In this document: positions 61,613 through 64,000 of the stretch, piece after piece | Layout of the letters: each line of letters opens with the position of its first letter | How positions within the stretch are numbered: position 1 is the stretch's first letter | From: Adiantum capillus-veneris | Taxonomy: Eukaryota > Streptophyta > Polypodiopsida > Polypodiales > Pteridaceae | Reading direction: 5' to 3' | Length of the DNA: 64,000 nucleotides | Assembly: GCA_014529385.2 (NCBI GenBank) | Contig: CM043953.1 | Location: 113,275,549-113,339,548, forward strand | Position numbers and translations under genes: made by a program | Notes under the pieces: model-generated | The model's database searches: none | Seen by the model: the letters and a program-made list of their open reading frames with translations, nothing else | Told to the model about the DNA's origin: nothing

Positions 61613-61810
61613 GCAGAAAATACAGAAATTGAAAACGCAAAAATTGAAAATGCAGAAAATTTAAAAAAACGCAGAAATGCAGGAAATTGCAGAAATTGAA
61701 AACGCCGAAATTGAAAATGCAGAAATTGCAGAAATTGAAAAAACGCAAGAAATGCAGAAAATTGAAAAAGCACAGACAATAGCAGAAATTGAAACTTGAC
61801 AGAAAATGTT
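61613..61810. repeat. Array of GCAGAAATTGAAAA-type words
   Basis: About 200 bp built from degenerate copies of GCAGAAATTGAAAACGC and shorter forms, on the plus strand. No equal array is seen in the G1 leader. Confidence 0.85.
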
Positions 61811-61919
61811 GAAAACGCAAAAAACAGAAATCTCCACACACTCCTTCCCTGCCTTTCCTATGATAGAAGTTGCACCACAAGGAAGCGTAAAGTGCTAACC
61901 GAGCTTAGTGTAGGGCATA

Positions 61920-61937
61920 TCCCCGGCAGCGGCGCCA
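61920..61937 (-). other. G2 primer binding site (Asp tRNA)
   Basis: The minus-strand sequence TGGCGCCGCTGCCGGGGA lies four bases inside the LTR. It differs from the known Athila/Tat site at one position. Confidence 0.85.
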
Positions 61938-61941
61938 AAAA

Positions 61942-62191
61942 TGTGCGCTCCTTGCCGCACTGTCGAAGCAAGGGACTTGCCAATACACCGTGTGCGAGCC
62001 ACAAACGGCTCCAAGCACACAACAAGCCTAAACTAGCAAGCTCAAGAGAGCAAAGGGTGTGTCACTCACCGCTCTACGCTCGCCTTCGTGGTGGATTCCT
62101 CGCCGCGATGAAGAAGAAGCTGCAGTCGTGCCGCGCTCAACCGCTTCGCCGTCGTCGTGCCTTCGTAATGCTCGATCGCACACACACTCTC

Positions 62192-62226
<35 letters not shown>

Positions 62227-62522
62227 AGGAGGTGAAGAAGAAGAAGATGGAGATGGAGCAAGAGCACTCTTCTATTGCACAAATGAGAGAATGAGTAAAA
62301 ATTAGGTTTAGTTGGCTTTTATAGGAGCTCACCCCATTCACACTTGGGCGCCCATACTTAGCCAACTAATCCCTTGAATGTCCAAGTTAAAGTGCGCCTC
62401 TCATCGGCGATCACTCTTACCCTTCTCCTATTGGTCCGACAAGCCCGGTACCTGACTCTAAATAATACATAATACACGTCCGTCGTAGGTGATGGGGTGT
62501 CCGTGAGCCGTGAGGGTTAACA
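61942..62522 (-). repeat. G2 5' LTR
   Basis: 581 bp, near-identical to 53626-54200; the 6-bp length difference is in the (CA)n run. Confidence 0.94.
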
Positions 62523-63556
62523 ATGAGGCAGCCAATAGCAGTTTGGTAAAGAGTGACATTAGCAGGATCGCCAGCATCATGTAGACTCAACTTCAAACCT
62601 GTTTCCATGGGAGTGGCAATAGGTTTGCAATCCTCAAGTCCAAACTCACATAGCAATGTCTCTATGTAACTTTTCTGACACAAGGCAATACCACCATCAC
62701 ACTGCTTAAATTGTATACCCAAGTAATGATGCAACAGCCCCAAATCTTTCATCTTGAAAGTAGCATTCAAATCAGCCTTAAATTCAGTAATATGTCTCTC
62801 ATTTGGTCCAGTGATCAGCAAATCATCGACATAAAGAACCACAATGAGAAGCACATCATCCTCATGCTTTACATACAATGTGCTTTCTGTTGGACTGCTA
62901 CGAAAGCCTCGTTTAACCAAATGAGTGTCACCTTTCTCATACCAAGCACGAGGAGATTCCTTCAACCCATACAAAGCCTTCTTACATCTGCACACTTTGT
63001 CCTCTTGTCCTTTTATGACAAAACCACGAGGCTGCGTTACATAAACTTCCTCAAATATGTCACCATTCAAGAAAGTAGTAACAATGTCTGATTGATGTAC
63101 ATCCCAACCAAAATGAGCTGCCAATGCACATAGAAAACGCACAGTAGTCATACGACAAGTGGGAGCAAAAGTCTCTTCATAATCAATGCCTTTTTGTTGT
63201 GCATAACCCTTTGCAACAAGTCGAGCCTTATGGCGATCGATCTCACCATCCGGCTTGCGTTTCAACCTGTAAACCAACTTCGTACCAATGGCCTTTTTGC
63301 CAGGAGGCAAATCACATAAAGTCCATGTGTCATTTTCTATAAATGCATCATATTCTGATTGCATGGCAACCATCCAATTTTCAGAATTTTGTGCTTCATC
63401 AAAAGACAGAGGCTCCTCAACATCATGTAAACTAGACACAGCCAAAGCATAACAATCTGATGCATAAGATGCATGGCAAGAGCCTGAACGAGTACGACTA
63501 GACAAAGGTGTATCAAATTTACTGTAATGCAAAGTATGCACCAGCCATTTTGGCAT
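62523..63556 (-). pseudogene. C1 copia reverse transcriptase (right of G2)
   Basis: Signatures in order: WMVAMQSEYDAFIENDTW, TKLVYRLKRKPDGEIDRHKARLVAKGYAQ, YEETFAPTCRMTTVRFL, HQSDIVTTFLNGDIFEEVYV, KKALYGLKESPRAWYE, LLIVVLYVDDLLITG and MKDLGLLHHYLGIQF. It is long and mostly open, and ends at the ATGAG duplication, continuing at 53625. Confidence 0.9.
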
Positions 63557-63565
63557 ACCTCTAGC

Positions 63566-64000
63566 CTACTCATTTTCAGCCGTTTCCTCATCAAGTACAT
63601 CTGCATCAGTAATAGGCTGATCTAAAACATTTTCGAAAACCCCCATAGGCTGTACATTTACCTCATTGGAACTTACATTCGTATTTCCACCACTGAAAAG
63701 AGGCAACACAGTGTCATAAATGTCCTGTGAGCTTACATTACTGTCTCTAGTACATGACAACAAGGGCTGAACAGAATCTTCCACAAACACTACATCCCGT
63801 GAAACGAGAATACATTTTGTTTGCAGATGATACAACATGTAACCTTTGCTTTCAACACTATAACCAACAAAAATACATTTGACAACCTTATCATCCAATT
63901 TTCTGTGCTGCACTTGTGGAACCAAAGCATATGCCAAACAGCCAAAAACACGCATGTGCTCAATAGAAGGCTTTCTATCATGCCATGCTTCATATGGAGT
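63566..64000 (-). pseudogene. C1 copia integrase C-terminal region, runs off the window
   Basis: HAWHDRKPSIEHMRVFGCLAYALVPQVQHRKLDDK, FVGYSVESKGYMLY and SRDVVFVED are the usual motifs after the copia integrase core. An acidic linker to RT follows. The rest of integrase, protease, gag and the 5' LTR lie beyond 64000. Confidence 0.85.

Larger units (their letters stand above)
60995..61919 (-). other. G2 leader
   Basis: Non-coding, with a TATATATATAAG word at 61329-61340, a GGGCTT array (61383-61424), T-rich stretches (61527-61605) and an array of GAAATTGAAAA-type words (61613-61810). Confidence 0.7.
53626..62522 (-). mobile_element. G2: young pol-less relative of G1, nested in copia C1
   Basis: Complete ends: LTRs 53626-54200 and 61942-62522, with target duplication ATGAG (53621-53625, 62523-62527). 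Asp-tRNA primer site and polypurine tract are the same type as in G1. It encodes a long gag and a second ORF with protease and the W-[VI]-P-K tail, but has no RT, RNase H or integrase, so it would depend on a partner such as a G1-type element. By eye its LTRs differ by about two substitutions and a (CA)n length change, implying roughly 0.1-0.5 million years. The ORFs it has look whole. Confidence 0.92.

Noticed and set aside
1-64000. CRISPR arrays, bacterial operons, rRNA or tRNA genes
   Set aside because: No spaced repeats, rRNA segments or tRNA cloverleaf were recognised; the tRNA-like words are primer sites or a SINE-like B-box.

Overview
The window reads as nuclear DNA of a land plant with a large, repeat-rich genome. 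It holds one split nuclear gene with plant-type domain order, Ty3/gypsy elements of the chromovirus and Tat/Athila-like kinds, Ty1/copia elements, a hAT fossil, LINE-like debris, long (CT)n tracts and a PPR-type pseudogene. A very long intron packed with retroelements and a PPR relic would fit a fern or another large-genome plant, but the sequence does not name the species.

The only host gene I can assign is a TDP2-type tyrosyl-DNA phosphodiesterase on the minus strand, 28161 down to 1255. It has five coding exons: 27192-28161 (or from an inner ATG at 27777), 26636-26841, 2033-2143, 1599-1931 and 1255-1512. All junctions read GT..AG and all frames agree. Two RanBP2-type zinc fingers precede an EEP phosphodiesterase domain whose four catalytic motifs are all present. 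Intron 2 is about 24.5 kb and falls exactly between the Gln and Glu of the second catalytic motif.

Inside intron 2: two copies of a small LTR family (here 'L') that has an ORF but no gag or pol. L1 (minus, 3994-8002) sits inside the 5' LTR of L2 (plus, 3471-11141) with target duplication TTTCA. A decayed chromovirus (11142 to about 17009) follows, ending against another L-type LTR piece (to 17902). Then come a long (CT)n repeat copy, LINE-like debris, a solo L LTR (20264-21321) flanked by inverted LTR arms, a gypsy pol fragment, a PPR pseudogene, a 63-bp tandem repeat and a hAT transposase fossil.

Upstream of the gene (28162-64000) is nested LTR DNA, mostly on the minus strand. G1 (29725-43307, Tat/Athila-like, TSD GTGGC) lies inside an older relative, G3. 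Copia fossils occupy about 47216-51220. G2 (53626-62522, TSD ATGAG) lies inside a copia element, C1, that runs off the right edge. G2 is a close relative of G1 that lacks RT, RNase H and integrase but keeps long ORFs and almost identical LTRs, so it is the youngest insertion seen.

The most unusual points are: a second aspartic-protease-like segment downstream of integrase in G1 and G3; a tail with repeated W-[VI]-P-K motifs that is kept in the pol-less G2; the L family with its coiled-coil and Asp/His-rich protein; and the giant intron that splits a catalytic motif. All retroelements are treated as fossils.
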